NCBI GenBank assembly: GCA_032622095.1
Contig: CP136066.1
Location: 112,431,319-112,495,318 of the forward strand
Length of the DNA stretch: 64,000 nucleotides
Reading direction: 5' to 3'
DNA from: Siphonodentalium dalli
Lineage: Eukaryota; Mollusca; Scaphopoda; Gadilida; Siphonodentaliidae
Shown here piece after piece: positions 23,501-38,500 of the stretch (within the stretch, counting starts at the first letter, position 1; every line of letters begins with the position of its first letter). Made by a program: the position numbers and the translations under genes. Below the pieces are notes generated by a model, which saw only the letters and a program-made list of their open reading frames with translations, was not told where the DNA came from and ran no database searches.

Positions 23501-26500
23501 AGTTTTACCCGCAAAAGAAATGGACACATTCCGTTCGCAATGCATACCATACCATACTATCAGTGAACTTAAATCATAAAGAATCTGTTACTTATGTTCA
23601 TCAATGGGGCCTTACAATACAGCTGCACACTTGTGATTAAACGTATTGTATACTTGGTTTAAAATAAGTTAAAACGAAACCAAGTTACAAAGGTTACAAC
23701 CGGACATGTATGGGTGAAAACGAAAGTACCAAATGACCCATCTAACAGTTTTATTTCGTTTGCAATGCATGCCACTAATCCGTTACTAAGAAATGTTCAT
23801 CAATGAGGCCTAACAATACAGTTGCACACTTGTGATTATTCGTATTGTATACTATAACAACACACCTTTATACGTGTGGCTTCACCAGAGTGTGAAAATC
23901 AATTAATATCAGTCACAGTTCACCACTGATCAGTCTTCAATCAAAAGTTACCGACGGTACATTCTGTGAATGTTAATGTGTGGGTATTTACGGTACCGGA
24001 AATAAGGAATTTCCTGTCATTTGGGGAATCCCCCGCAAATATCTATTCAAACAAATAAAAAAAACATCGTTTTTTTGGATTTTGAATGCGGGTTTTTGCT
24101 GAATCCGGGAGAAATTGGGGGTTATCCGTATTTGCGGAATTGCCGTGGCAATCCGGGAGTCTCACGGACAATCCGTGAAACTTAACAGCTCTGCTCTCCA
24201 CCCACACATCAGTGTATTGTAATAATTTTAATGAATTGGGAAATGAGTTCTGTTTAAAGCTATTGGCAATAATACCTTATCATTCTCAGAAAGGAATGTT
24301 ATCTTTGTATCTTTATAACCGGATGTGAGGACATTGCCAAGAGAGACATTCTTTGAACCCTCCTCTTGCCTTATGTCATCATCTGGAATATGTTCAGTGA
24401 GCAAGTAATGCTTTAATCTCAGGCATTACGTATGAAACATGAGAAAACATATACTTTAGTAATTACTCATATTTAAATTTGTATGGATGTACAAATTTAA
24501 AACTGAGTAAAAAATAGTATGACTCCTGAGTTTATAAATGAAAGTGTCAATGACACTGTAGCTCAACTTGGGAATGAGTTCATTTTTTTGCTGAGCAATG
24601 AATAGAATGATAAAGAAGATGGAAAGCCAAAAAGTTACAGTAAAGGTCTTGTATTGTGGAGATGAAATTATTTGCTGTAACTCAGGTAAAAAAGATTGAA
24701 CAAACCTGATTTTTGCAGGATCATGATATTGTTGTGAAAGATCCATATACTACATATGAATGAAATTGTTTAATGATTGTTCATGTTATCACGCTAACAG
24801 GCATAAAATGCTATCAATAGAAACAAGTGGCATAAGTCTGGTTAGGAAGTCAGATTTAGTCAAAGGATTTAGTCATACAAAGAGTAAAATCCAAGATGGC
24901 TGCAGGCGGCCATGTTTTATGGCCGAATGACCCCAAAATCACTCGTTCCCATCTACATGTCAATATTAACTTCCACGACATATTTCATGATGATCAGACA
25001 AACACTCCGGCCTGTAGCCCGTGCTAATGGATTGAATTATGAAATCCAAGATGGCCGCTGGCAGCCATGTTTTTTTGCCGAATGACCCCAAAATGACACG
25101 TTCCCATCTACAAGTCAATGTCAACGCCCACGACAAATTTCATAATGATCCAACCAAAGGTACGACCTGTAGCCCGTGCTAAAGGAAATTGTTGACGAAT
25201 CACGCAAACGGATGTCGGATACCAAGCCATGGTAATAGCTCAAACTTTACAAAGTAAAGTTGAGCTAAAATTGGTAAGCACCCATCTAGAGGTCACCCCG
25301 AGGATACATATGAAGTTTGGTGATGATCGGATGAGGGATACGCTCTGTAGGGTGTGCTAAAGGATTTAGTCATGCAGAATAAAATCCAAGATGGCTGCCA
25401 GAGGCCATGTTTTTCATCGAAAATCGTTCAAATTCGATAGCTCCCATCTAGAGGTGATCCCAAACAAACCTGGACAATTTCAAAACAAACAACTCTTCAA
25501 TAAATGTGGGCTACATTGTGTGCTGATGGATTCACATTTGAAATCCAAGATGGCTGCTGGCGGCCAAGTTTTTAAAAAACAAATTTCGGGAAAAAAGGGA
25601 GGCTCCCATCGGGAGGTCACCCTGAAGATCTATATGAAGATTGGTGATGATTGCATGATAAATGTGACCTGTAAGGTGTGCTAATGGATTTAGTTATACA
25701 AAGAGTAAAATCCAAGATGGCCAGAGGTCACCCCAAGGATCCATATGAAGTTTGGTGATGATCGGATGAGGGATATGCTCTCTAGGGTGTGCAAAGGGAT
25801 TTAGTGATGTTAAGAGTAAAATCCAAGATGGCTGCCAGCGGCTATGTTTTTCATAAAAAAATGTTCAGATTCGATAGCTCCCATCTAGAGGCGATCCTAG
25901 ACTCATATACCGAATATTGTTGAAAGCGATAAATGGACGCAAACGATCAAAATCGCTAAAGGTATGTATAAAAGATTGGACAAACCTGGTTTTCGAATTC
26001 ATTTGAGATGTTGTTGCAACAGACCCATATGCCAAATATGAATGAAATCGGTTGATGAGTGAGTTATAGTGCTAACGGTCTCACAGTCGTCCAGATGCCT
26101 GCCCAGGCACCCGCCTGCCGACCTCACCAAAGCATAAGTCTAGTTTTTTTAAACTCGTCTAAAAACTGTCAAAATCCATCAATAAATAGTTATGTTATGT
26201 AGGGTTGGATCCGGCCACCCAAAGCAAGCAAACCGTCCCTCAACAAACTGTTGTTTTAAAAAAAAACTTTGCTAACAATCACAAGTAGACTCCGACAAAG
26301 GTTCGAGATTTAAAATTGTCTAAAATGATTCGATTCAAAATTTGTTGGGAGTTTGTTTATATTTTGAATATTGGTTACAGTGAGAACTCTGTACCATGGC
26401 TGGGGAGACGTTTTTAACTGCGTTATGTCCACTGAGACAGCCGTAGAAGAAAGACAATTGTCAGTGAAACCTGCAGCTCAACCAAAGTTAGACAAGTTCT

Positions 26501-29500
26501 TTCTTGTCAAGCAATAACATTGTGGCAAAATTATTAATGTGTGTGAATAGCTGACCAGTTAAATTGTGTTTATAATCAAAGGGGAAATACTCTATTTTTT
26601 AATGAATCTACTTCCCCCCCCTGTTGTGTTCCCCAATCAGTTGCTAAGAAACAACCTTGACCTTTGTCAAAATGTACCGGTGTTCTGATCACCAGCGGAA
26701 AAACCAGTTTTCTCTTGGAATATTTTATTGATTTCTCCCACTATACTTACCCAAATCATAGCTTGGATCGTTTGTTAGGGATTCATATTTATTAAACAAA
26801 AGATACAACAAAATGTTACATTAAATTAACTTGTTTCAATGCTCAATTAGTGAATTTAGTTCCAAAGTTTCTTCCTTCTGACGAAGTTCTGTCACGTGCC
26901 CGACGAGTTATCTGGTCAGCTGTTCTGTCGTATTATTTTATTTAACATGCATATACCTGTATAATACTCTGTTTTTGTTATTATTGTTGATATTAAGTAT
27001 ATCTTATTCAAGATTAAACATAAGTATAACACATATAATCTCCATTATTTTCAACCAGTGGGTATCACTCATGATATAAAAAAAAAATCTACAAGTGCAG
27101 ACATCAGATTCAGATACAACCATAGACACATCCTACACTGATACATAAATAGGTCAAACCCGTCGTCGCCGACCACTTGTCATGAACGACCATTTATCCT
27201 TGGCAAAATGGGTGGTCTCTCATAACAGTTTTCACTGTACATCATTTATTTCCTCATTTCATATCATGACAATTGACAAATATATAAAAGGCTGCTTGGA
27301 CACATGTCTTGCATATATGTAGCTTTTTTAGGACATTTATTTTTCGAAACAAGAAAATTAAATTCTGGCAAAGGTCATTAGACAACATATGGATTCCAAC
27401 TTGACTGTATATTTTATTAGCACACCTGATTGTATCTGTTTCATCCAGTCACAAAATAGTCAGAATATTCTAAGGCCATAACTCTGCTAGAAATTACCAG
27501 ACAAGATCCAAATTCAAATTGGACTAGGACTTTCTCAGTTGATGATCATGTACCAAATTTCATAAAATTCTGTATACAGTAAAAGTTTATGCATGTTATC
27601 AAGCAACATCCAACATTATCCAACAACTGTCTTTTAACCCTTTCAGTGCCAAGTCCGATTTTTGTATCAAACCATATTTCCTTGATCATTTTTCAAATTT
27701 ATTGTTTATAATAATGTGATACATTGATGGAAAGAGCTCTAAGAGCTCTTTCCATCAATGTATCACATTATTATAATCAATAAATTTGAAAAATTATCAA
27801 GGAAATATGGGTTGATACAAAAATCGGACTTGGCACTGAAAGGGTTAAAGGCACGTGAGGCCTTAGTTGTCGAAAATATTCATATTTGTTCTAATCACCG
27901 TAAACAGAAAAACATTAAAACGCATACAGTTTCGTTCACATATACCATGACAGCATCTTATCATAAAGACCTACTATATTTTACCTAAGCAAGAGCCTGA
28001 TTGTGTTACAGAAGACAGCACAATGCTACTGGCTAATCACACACAAATGGCATAAACGCTCTTTATTAGTTCCATATCAGGAATTCACCAACAAAGAACG
28101 CTCTTTATGTTTACCATCATAATATAAACAAACACCAGAAAAGTAACTTTTTATGCTTTTGTTTACATAACAATGGTCAAACATTTGACAATAACATACC
28201 GTTTATGAGATATTTCTTATTTGTATACAGACAAAGTCTGTCTACATTTTGATGTTCTTTCTGTTTGTGGCGGTTTTTGACGGGTGGAAAATTTTCACAG
28301 GATACCCACTGCCAAGGCCAACCATACCTTTAAGGAGGTAAAGACTGATGGACAACACTCATTTCTGAAGTCCTTTTTCTGAAACTTAATTTTGGAGACA
28401 ACAATAAAACTTACAATTTGGAATGTTAATTCCTGCAGGAATGCCACTCCCTCCAAACGAAAGTACATCTAGTGACGTAAAGTCTGGTCGGAGAAAATTG
28501 TCTTTCTCAAACTCTTCATGCCATGGCAGCTGTGTAAGGAAGCGCTCAGCATTGGAAACTAAATTGCCAAACTTTGCACTCATTTCTTTATTAACAACTG
28601 CAGCAAACCCTGAAAAATTATACAGCAAATATAATGGTTGACAGTAAATGGAGGAATAGGAAAGGTGCTAATTGCAATGTCTAACCTGTGCCAAAGGATT
28701 TAGGCATGCAAAGAGTAAAATCCAAGATGGCTGCTGGTGGCCATATTTTTTTGGCCAATTGACCCCAAAATCACTCGTTCCCATCTACGTGTCATTGTTA
28801 ACATCCATGACAAATTTTATGAAGATCTGACCAAAGCTACGACCTGTAGCCCACGCCAAAGGATATAGTCAGGCAAAGAGTAAAATCCAAGATGGCTGCT
28901 GGCAGCCATGTTTTTCAGCCGAATGACCCCAAAATGACTCGTTCCCATCTACATGTCATTGTTAACATCCATAACAAATTTCATGAAGTTCCGACAAAAG
29001 CTACAACATGTAGCCCGTCCCAAAGGATTTAGTCATGCAAAGAGTAAAATCCAAGATGGCTGCTGGCGGCCATCTATTTTGGCCGAACGACCCCAAAATC
29101 ACTCGTTCCCATCTACATGTCAATATTAACATCTATGACATATTTCATGATGATCAGACGAACAGTACGACCTGTAGCCCGTGCCAATGGATTGAATTTT
29201 GAAATCCAAGATGGCCACCAGCGGCCATGTTTTTCGGTCGAACGACCCCAAAATGACTCGTTCCCATCCACATGTCATTGTTAACATCCATGACAAATTT
29301 CATGAAGTTCCGACCAAAGCTACGACCTGTAGCCCGTGCCAAAGGATTTAGTCATGCAAAGAGTAAAATCCAAGATGGCTGCTGGCGGCCATGTTTTTTG
29401 GCCGAACGACACCAAAATCACTCGTTCCCATCTACATGTCAATATTAACGTCTATGACATATTTTATGATGATCAGACGAACAGTACGACCTGTAGCCCG

Positions 29501-32500
29501 CGCCAATGGATTGAAATTTGAAATCCAAGATGGCCACCAGTGGCCATGTTTTTCGGCCGAACGACCCCAAAATGACTCGTTCCCATCTACATGTCATTGT
29601 TAACATCCATGACAAATTTCATGAAGTTCCGACCAAAGCTACGACCTGTAGCCCGCGCCAAAGGATTTAGTCATGCAAAGAGTAAAATCCAAGATGGCTG
29701 CTGGTGGCCATGTTTTCTGACCGAACGACCCCAAAATCACTCGTTCCCATCTACATGTCAATATGAACATCCATGACAAATTTCATGATGATGAGATGAA
29801 CAGTACGACCTGTAGCCCGCGCCAATGGATTGAATTTGGAAATCCAAGATGGCTGCCAACAGCCATGTTTTTTTGCCGAATGACCCCAAAATAACTCGTT
29901 CCCATCTAGATGTCAATGGCAACATTCATGACAAATTTCATAAACATCGGACCAAAGGTACGACCTGTAGCCCGTGCCAAAGGATTTAGTCATGCAAAGA
30001 GTAAAATCCAAGATGGTGGCTGGCAGCCATGTTTTTCGGCCGAACGACATCAAAATGACTCGTTCCCATTTATATGTCATTGTTAACATCCATGACAGAT
30101 TTCATGAAGTTCCGACCGAAGCTACAACCTGTAGCCCGCGCCAGAGGATTTAGTCATGCAAAAAGTAAAATCCAAGATGGCTGCTGGCAGCCATGTTTTT
30201 TGGCCGAACGACCCCAAAATCACTCGTTCCCATCTACATGTCAATAATAAAATCCATGACAAATTTCATGATGATCAGACGAACAGTACGACCTGTAGCC
30301 CTCGCCAATAGATTAAATTTTGAAATCCAAGATGGCCACCAGCGGCCATGTTTTTTGGCTGAATGACACCAAAATGACTCGTTCCCATCTACATGTCAAT
30401 GTCAACATTCATGACAAATCTCATAAAGATCAGACCAAAGGTACGACCTGTAGCCCGCGCCAAAGGAAATTGTTGACGGACACACGCACACACAGACGAC
30501 GGACGCCAAACCATGGCAATAGCTCAAACTTACAAAGTAAGTTGAGCTAATAATAACAAATGGTAATAAAAGGTCACAGACCCCATGTCCCCTGAAAAAA
30601 GGTTGTAGTCGAAAAGGGGCATAACTTTGTCATTAACTTGGCCTGAGTTAATGTCATGACAAGGAATGTGACGGACACAAACACAGCGCACATACAGACT
30701 TTGTTAAATGCAAAACAGTAGCAACAAGAGTATCGCTAGGGCATGGCAAAATACGCTCATGGTAATTTCCACAAAGGGCCATAATGAGTAATCCATATGG
30801 CAAATTTGAAAACAAACATATAACTATACCAGTAACTAAACCTATCACCCAGAAACCAAAATAATCGTCAAATTGAGGGTCAACAAGGACCATAACTACA
30901 GTTAAAATAGGCGGACGAAACCCAAATTCGAACTTGACCTGTATTTTCATGTGGCTAATCTGCATACAAAATTTTAAAACAGTCAGACAACTAAATCATC
31001 TGGAAACCAAAATAAGTGGCAAATTCTAAGTCGATAAGGACAGAACGGGCGGGCAGAACCCAAATTCAAACTTGACCTGTATTTTGGGCTAGTAAACTCA
31101 CATACCACATTTCATTCCATTCAGTTCAAACTTACTAAAGTTATCATCCGGAAATGATAATTGTGTACAAATCCAAAATAAGGGCCGTAACTCTGGTGAA
31201 CATTGGCAGGGGGAACATGAATTCAAACTTGACCTGTATGTTGTTTTTTCAAAATGGGCATATACAAATGTTAAAATATTATAAAAAAAATTGAGTGCAC
31301 ATTCAAAAAATTTTTTAAGCTGACAACAGGGAATTACAATATTTTATAAATACTCAATTACTCTAATATAATTTGCAGCCTTGGAAAGTAGAGAAATGAT
31401 ATATATAAAGTGTAAAATCAGATTATTTGGGCTTAAAATCTAACCTTCAAATTCTCCGCGGGCACCATATGGATCTCTATATGACTCAATGAATCCGATA
31501 TATCTGGAACAAAGCATACACTTACATAATCAGCAAACAAGAAATGCAACTAAAACTGTACATGAATCTTCTCCTTGTATGGAGGGATGCAAAATTTCCA
31601 TTTGGAATCTGGTATTAATTTGAGGGGAGTGCGTTTAAGGGGTCGCTATTAAAAAGTGGGCAGTTTACCCTACCGCCAACCATAAACCCTCAAGCCATAT
31701 ACCTGCATGTGCATATCAGATTTGACAGTAATTATTTTAATTCTCAAATCTTTTTTATTCATGAAGAAAATAAAATTCAGATGATTTATTCCAGAAATCA
31801 TTGAAATCCAATAGCTTACATTGAACTGTCAGATTTTTTGTTGGCATTATGTATAGAATTTAATGCCCAAATGTTATAATTAAATTGGAAATTGTGATGA
31901 TAAAATAGTTTTGAAAAAGGTATTGCACTTGATTGTCCTGTAGATTTCGCTCTGCTAGAATACTAGCCGCATCACATCAACATTTAAGTTCCTAATAAAT
32001 TTGATCAGAGACATTGAAATAGGATTGTTTACACAGGAATACTTTATCACCATTGCAAAGCCTACAAGAATTAGGAACATATTAATGTCCCTCATAACTA
32101 TAGATGTACAGAAACAATAACAGAAACTGAACAAGCACCAATGACAATACACACTGGTGTCAACAGCTGTTAAGCCGGCACATGATAATTATAAATTGTG
32201 TGATTGCACAAGTCATATGGGAATAGTGTTCACAGCAGACTTTAGCAAATTCTATGTCCGCAGCGGATTTCTGTGAAGTTTCCATGGAGTTATTTATTGT
32301 GTAAAATCTCAAGTACTTGTATGACTTGAATGACTTTTTTCTTAATGAATACCTCCCTGGCCATAACTGTTTATATGAATGACATTTACTCTGTTGATAA
32401 CTAAAGAAATCCAAAATAATTCCAGAATAACAAAGAAGAATAACTCTAGAACAGAAAACACAAACAATGTCATTAGACCATGATGTGAAAGTACCCCTGA

Positions 32501-35500
32501 TGGCAAACATCCATACCAAATTTCATTCACTTCTGATAACCCATGGCTGAGATAGATGTCTGGATGGGCAAACAGACAGACAGACCGACAAAGTTAATCA
32601 ATCTCCATCACTCACGTTTCGACAATTGGTCCCTGATTTTTTATCCAGTGTTTGGAACCTTCTTTATGAGATGGAATGGAACCAGCATCGAAGCTCTCAA
32701 TATAGCCATTGATCATGTTCTTTTCATGTTCATTTGCACAATGTTCCTAAAGAAAATAAATTGTTGACTCAGTACACACCAGACTCAAATTGGTGTGACC
32801 TATATAAACATCTAAAAAAAAGTTCCCACCTCATATAATACCCTGTGGCCAGATTATTAGGTGCACAATTGAGACTGGAATTGAAAAATACCGCACAAAA
32901 TGTTGCACGCGCCTCACAATCTTAGTCGAGTTGACTGAATATTTAACTAATAAAATGCAGCACAGTGAAGGTTAGTTAACAACTAGTCAAAGGTTATACA
33001 AAACTTTAAAGTTACCATTACGTGTAATATGCTTTGATAAATGTTCACACTATTCATGCACATTGCCTTGTTTGGTGAATAATTAATCAAATTAACCCTT
33101 TTCTGTGTAATATACCAATATTCGCAAGATGTTAACAAGGTGTCCTATTCGTGAATTTTCAAAAAATCTCAATTTATAACTATCAATTTGAAGGAACGAG
33201 AGGCCGATCACGATCGGCAGATGTTTAACCCATCGCTTGACAATAGTACATTGTTATGTCGGAATCAAATTCTTTTAATGTTGAATTATAGAGTATACTT
33301 TTATGATCTAAAGTAGTATAGACAAATGTACATAATAAGGCCAAAACAAAAAAAGGGTACGTGATAACACGAAAATGGGAAACTAGAAAAGAGAAATTAG
33401 TTATGTTTCAAACATCAAAATGATAGACATACAATGGTGTATGTGTTGGTATTCAACAACAGACACTAGGCAACGATAACTACCAGGTATATTGTCACCA
33501 CAAGCTGCCCAAGCCCCAAGTTTATTAAGTCAAATGTGTTTCCGTGCTGTAAACAATTATGTGATTTCCAATTTCGGGAACGCAAACCGGAAACAAATAT
33601 GGTGTGTATTGGCGATGTGTATGCTGGTTTAATTTAATAGTATTTGAAGTTTTTATGGCTAGCATGTATAGTTGCTATAATATAGATGGATAAATATTAA
33701 AGAATATAGATAGATATAGAATGTATAATCCCGATTTAAACTTTGATTGTTTTAGTTCCGTTTCCGTCTTTGTTGTATTCCGTGTTTTATATACGCAGTA
33801 ACAGAGAACGAGAATCGAACGGACCTAAAACAAATCTGTCCATGCGTATTCTCTTTAATTAAGTTTAAATTCACCGATGTTACTGAATATATTTGCCGAC
33901 AAAATTATCTGAGAGCACCATTTTATAGTGTGCAAATATATTTTTAATCGTTGTATTTTGGCTTGTTGGAAATAAAGCATGATCCATAACCGAAAAATTG
34001 TAATTTTATTCACAATGATTCAGTGATTTTAGAAATTAGAGACACTCGGTAGTCGGTGTCAAGGCCGTTAATTGTGCATAGATCATAGATGTACTAAACT
34101 GTGAATACTACCGAAAGGGTGTGCCTTTGAATGCAGAAAATCAAGAAACAGGTAAGTGAGGTGTGGCAGATGCAAACTAAAATTAAATGCAACAAACAGT
34201 CTATGACATTTAAATAAAAAATATGAAGTGTTTTCCATGTTACTGACATTGAAAAAAATCTCCCTATTTTTCACTAAATCTCCCTATTTATGATAACAAA
34301 TCTCCCTATTTCCAATTATGAAAGTAAACAGGTCTGATATAAATAGATATATACTATAAAAAGGTACATACATATATCAAATATACCAACAATATATATA
34401 TGATGTACGGGTATTATAATGTGATAATTGGTCATTCTTTATAGTGGAATACATTAGTTTATATCAAAACAATGTTCTCCTTAGATTTTCTTAACCTGGG
34501 AAGGTATAATAACCCATGCTAACTATGGGCATTATCCCCATAACAAAAATAAAAAATAAAAATAAAACCCTCGCTCCCTCATCGATTCTCAAAAAAAATT
34601 GCCCGAGAATCAAAACTTTTTTTTTTTTTGGGCCTAACCAGTAATAACACAACTTAATGGAATGTATGAGTCAAAATAGAAGGGTTGATATAACATCTAA
34701 ACTCTAGAGCCTGTCACCACTATCATAGTGTAAGCAGTTCTATTCATGTTGTTGCAAATTGCCATGTGAGATATCAAAATAATATAATAGTTAGGCCAAA
34801 CAAAAAAGTAACTTCGTTTCTCAAGGACCGCCGCGTCTTAAAAAACTGTGCGCATTGGTACTTTTTATCGCCGGCTGATAATAAACTTACTACCCTACCG
34901 CGCGTTCCAAATTTTCACCGTTGCGATTGTCAGGATGAAAGCAATGTAGGTATATAGAGTTATGCCTCTTTGGTGGTAAAAGTACACCGGATTCCGGGTT
35001 GCGAGATCGAGCGCACCTCCTCGTTTCTGGTATGAAAAATGGCCACGCTCTTAACTAATAAATATTGCCGTGTTTGGAAAGAAGCTGGCAGCAACTCAGG
35101 CGAACAATTCTGAAATCACTTTTCACACTGACACTGTTTCAAGTTCGCGTTTCAAAATTGAAAACATTGGACTTTTATTGTGTTGATGAACAGTTATATG
35201 CCTCTGAAGTTGCAACAACGTTCGGATGTTCGGTCGATACATACAAATCGAAATAATTATAAAAAAGGATGACATTGATGTTACAGTTCCAAATTATGCT
35301 GGTGATTCATGTATTAAAAAAAAACGCTTTTGAACTTCTAATGAAGAAGGAAAGTACCACATTTCCAACATACAACAGCAAACCAAGAAGAGATGATTTA
35401 TCGAGCGACTTTGTGTGTTTCAATGAAATGAGAACACTTGGATTTCAAAAGGCATGCTCTTTATCAAATATGTTTGAACATCTCATTGGGTATAATGACC

Positions 35501-38500
35501 CCAAAAATTACAAAAATAACTAGAATGAAACTGTAATTGCACAGCAATTTCGACACTTCCATGTTCGCAAATGATGGAAATTGTGTCATGTGATAAAGCT
35601 TCAGTTTTCAGGAGACACATATCAGTATGGTGATACTGTAGCTCATAGTAATACTCGGCAACCACAGATTCTGTCCACCAAATTCCATCAAAATCTGCAC
35701 AATTTGAGATACATAGCAACATACCGGAAGTGAAATCAGTAAAATGTATCATATATAGGTAGTACCCACACACCATCCAATACCGCTACCCATAGTAACT
35801 TATGCGCCACAGGCGCGCGTATATAGGTAGTAAACAACCCACCACCCCATCCCGCCACCAATAGTATTTTATGCTCTCGTATATAGGTAGTACCCAATCA
35901 TCATCCCATCCCGCCACCCATAGTATCTTATGCGCCGCAGGCGATAGTATATAGGTAGTACCCAACCACCATCCCATCCCGCCACCCATAGTATCTTATG
36001 GGCAATAGGCGCTCGTATATTGGTAGTACCCACCCACCACCCCATCCCGCCACCTATAGTATATCATGCGCCACAGGCGCTCGTTTATAGGTGGTATCCA
36101 CCACCACACCATCCCGCCACCATAGTATCTTATGCGCCGCAGGCGCTCGTATATAGGTAGTATATCATTATAGAGCGCAGACGATGCCCATAATGCAAAA
36201 AGTCCCAACTCAATATATCAAGCCCTTCTGAATTCCGTATAAAGAGCGTTCTTTTATCCTTCGACCAGTAGCAAACTGTTTAACCGGAAGTGTGACCCCT
36301 ATCATTTTTCAATATTTTAGAACACACATACAGGCGGAAGTGCGAACCATATCATTTTTCGGCAGTTCATGACACACATACATACGCAAATAATGAAAAA
36401 AGTCCGAACCCGATATCTCAAGCCGTTTAGGAGGAGATCTCTTCACAACAATAAAACCGATAAAGAGCTCTGTACCCAAAGGTCAAGGTCAGACGAAATT
36501 CCCTATTAGTTCATCGACTGCCAATGCGCAATGGCTAAGAAGGTTCCGAATTTCAAATCAATCGGCAAAGCCGTTTCGGCGATATAAGAAATCAAACCTC
36601 GATTTTGCAAGTCATTTTAGTTGCGCGAAAATCAACAAGTCGATAACTCTGAAGGTCAAGGTCAGAAATAAACCAGGTTTTTAAACAGCCATAACTATCG
36701 AAGTTTATGTCCGATTTTTAAAATTCGAGTTGCATAGCAATCAGTGGCATCTACTAATGACGTCTACCAAATGTCATCAAAATATGCGCTAAAATAGTTT
36801 TGAGATACATACCCACACGCCCGCTCTCCCGAACCGGAAGTGATATCCGTTAACTATATATATCGGTCGATAGCGCAGAGTTTGCTGCACATAATGCAAA
36901 AAGTCCCAACTCAATATCTCAAGCCGTTCTAGATTCCCTATAAAGAGCGTTGTTTTATCCTTCGACCAGTAGCAAACTTTTAAACCGGAAGTGCGAACCC
37001 TATAATTTTTCGGCAGTTCATAACACACATAAATGCGCAAATAATAAAAGCAGTCCGAAATCGATATCTCAAGCCGTTTCGGAGGAGATACGTTCACAAC
37101 AATAAAACCGATAAAGAGCGTTATTTCCAAAGGTCAAGGTCAGACGAAATTCCCTATTTGTACATCGACTTTGTATACTCAATGGCTATGCAAGTGCCAA
37201 ATTTCAAATCAATCGGTCTAGCCGTTTCGACGATATAAGAGATCAAACATCGATTTCGCAAGTTACTTTTGTGTCGCGAAAAACCCCCAAAAATCATCAA
37301 AATGGCGATAACTCCGACGGTCAAGGTCGGACGAAATTCTCAATGGGTCATTTTCAGAGAACTTCCAAAGTTATATACTAAAGCCGAAAACAGCAGGTGG
37401 ATCGGTCCAGCCGTTCCGGAGATTAAGGCATGTTATTGGAATAAGAAGAATAATAAAAATAAGAAAACCCAGAAGAATTACAATATAGTTCCATGTTAAA
37501 ACATGGAAGTATAATAAAATTTGTCTGCTTCTATATGATATTTTTTAAAAATATAATATATATTTCCTTAAAGAAAGCCTGAACACTGAACTATATGGAT
37601 ATATGTCCTGCGTTTGTAAACCATAGTAGAAAAGGGGTTAACTTTTTGTGGTCGCCTACGATATCTCACGGTCTTCAGTGGCTTGCTCGGAATCAGTCAC
37701 GCATGCGCAGTCCCAATATAACTGATTGAATCGCGTCAGTTTATTTTCAACTCAATCAGGAGATTGGCGAGTTGCGGGGTTGGGAATGGCACCGCCATGG
37801 GAGGGCCCTATGATAGTTCAGTGTTCAGGCTTTCTTTAAGGAAATATATATTATATTTTTAAAAATATCATATTTCCGCTAAAGGAAGCCGTTCACACTG
37901 AACTATATGGATTAGTATGCAAGCCCAGGAGGAGGCACGAGCAATAAAGTTAATAGCCAAATTTTGGAGGGAATGCACTCTTCTAAACAGATTGTACCTA
38001 AATATGAACTCTTTAATGAATCTGTTACGATTAGTTACGTGAAATAACTCATATAATTAGAGTGCTATATTGCTCAAACATGTACCTCCCCCCCTTGTTT
38101 TTGGAAGCAACATCCCAGGTGGTGCCATTCAATTCAGAATTGCGAGCGAACCGAGCAATTCTCTGTTCTTCATCCGTCAGTTCTAAGAATCCAGCCGATT
38201 TGAGATGCGAGGAGACTAACTCCCTCTCCGCCTTAGCGACATAACGACCTGCACTGGAGGAGGCCCACTCCAAAGATGGCAAGACAACCCACATTAAGAG
38301 TTAACTAACTGCTGTTCACCAATGCAAATGGCAGATAACCTGATGCCCAATTTGTGGCACAGGGATCAAATGGAGAGCCCATTAGCCCAAATGGGTTAGA
38401 CAACTATAAGCGAGTCAAGCCATCGGATCAGAGGGAGCCCCCACCATCGCATGCTGCAGGTGGTCATGCCCAAGCTAATATCCTGGCCAAGCTGGAGGGT

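Noticed and set aside
28688-30547. Several ORFs of 60-76 aa in the array
   Set aside because: They repeat with the unit, share no conserved frame between unit types, and contain no domain.
35786-36208. Minus-strand ORFs with repeated Trp/Tyr-rich segments
   Set aside because: Direct reading of the 67-bp minisatellite.
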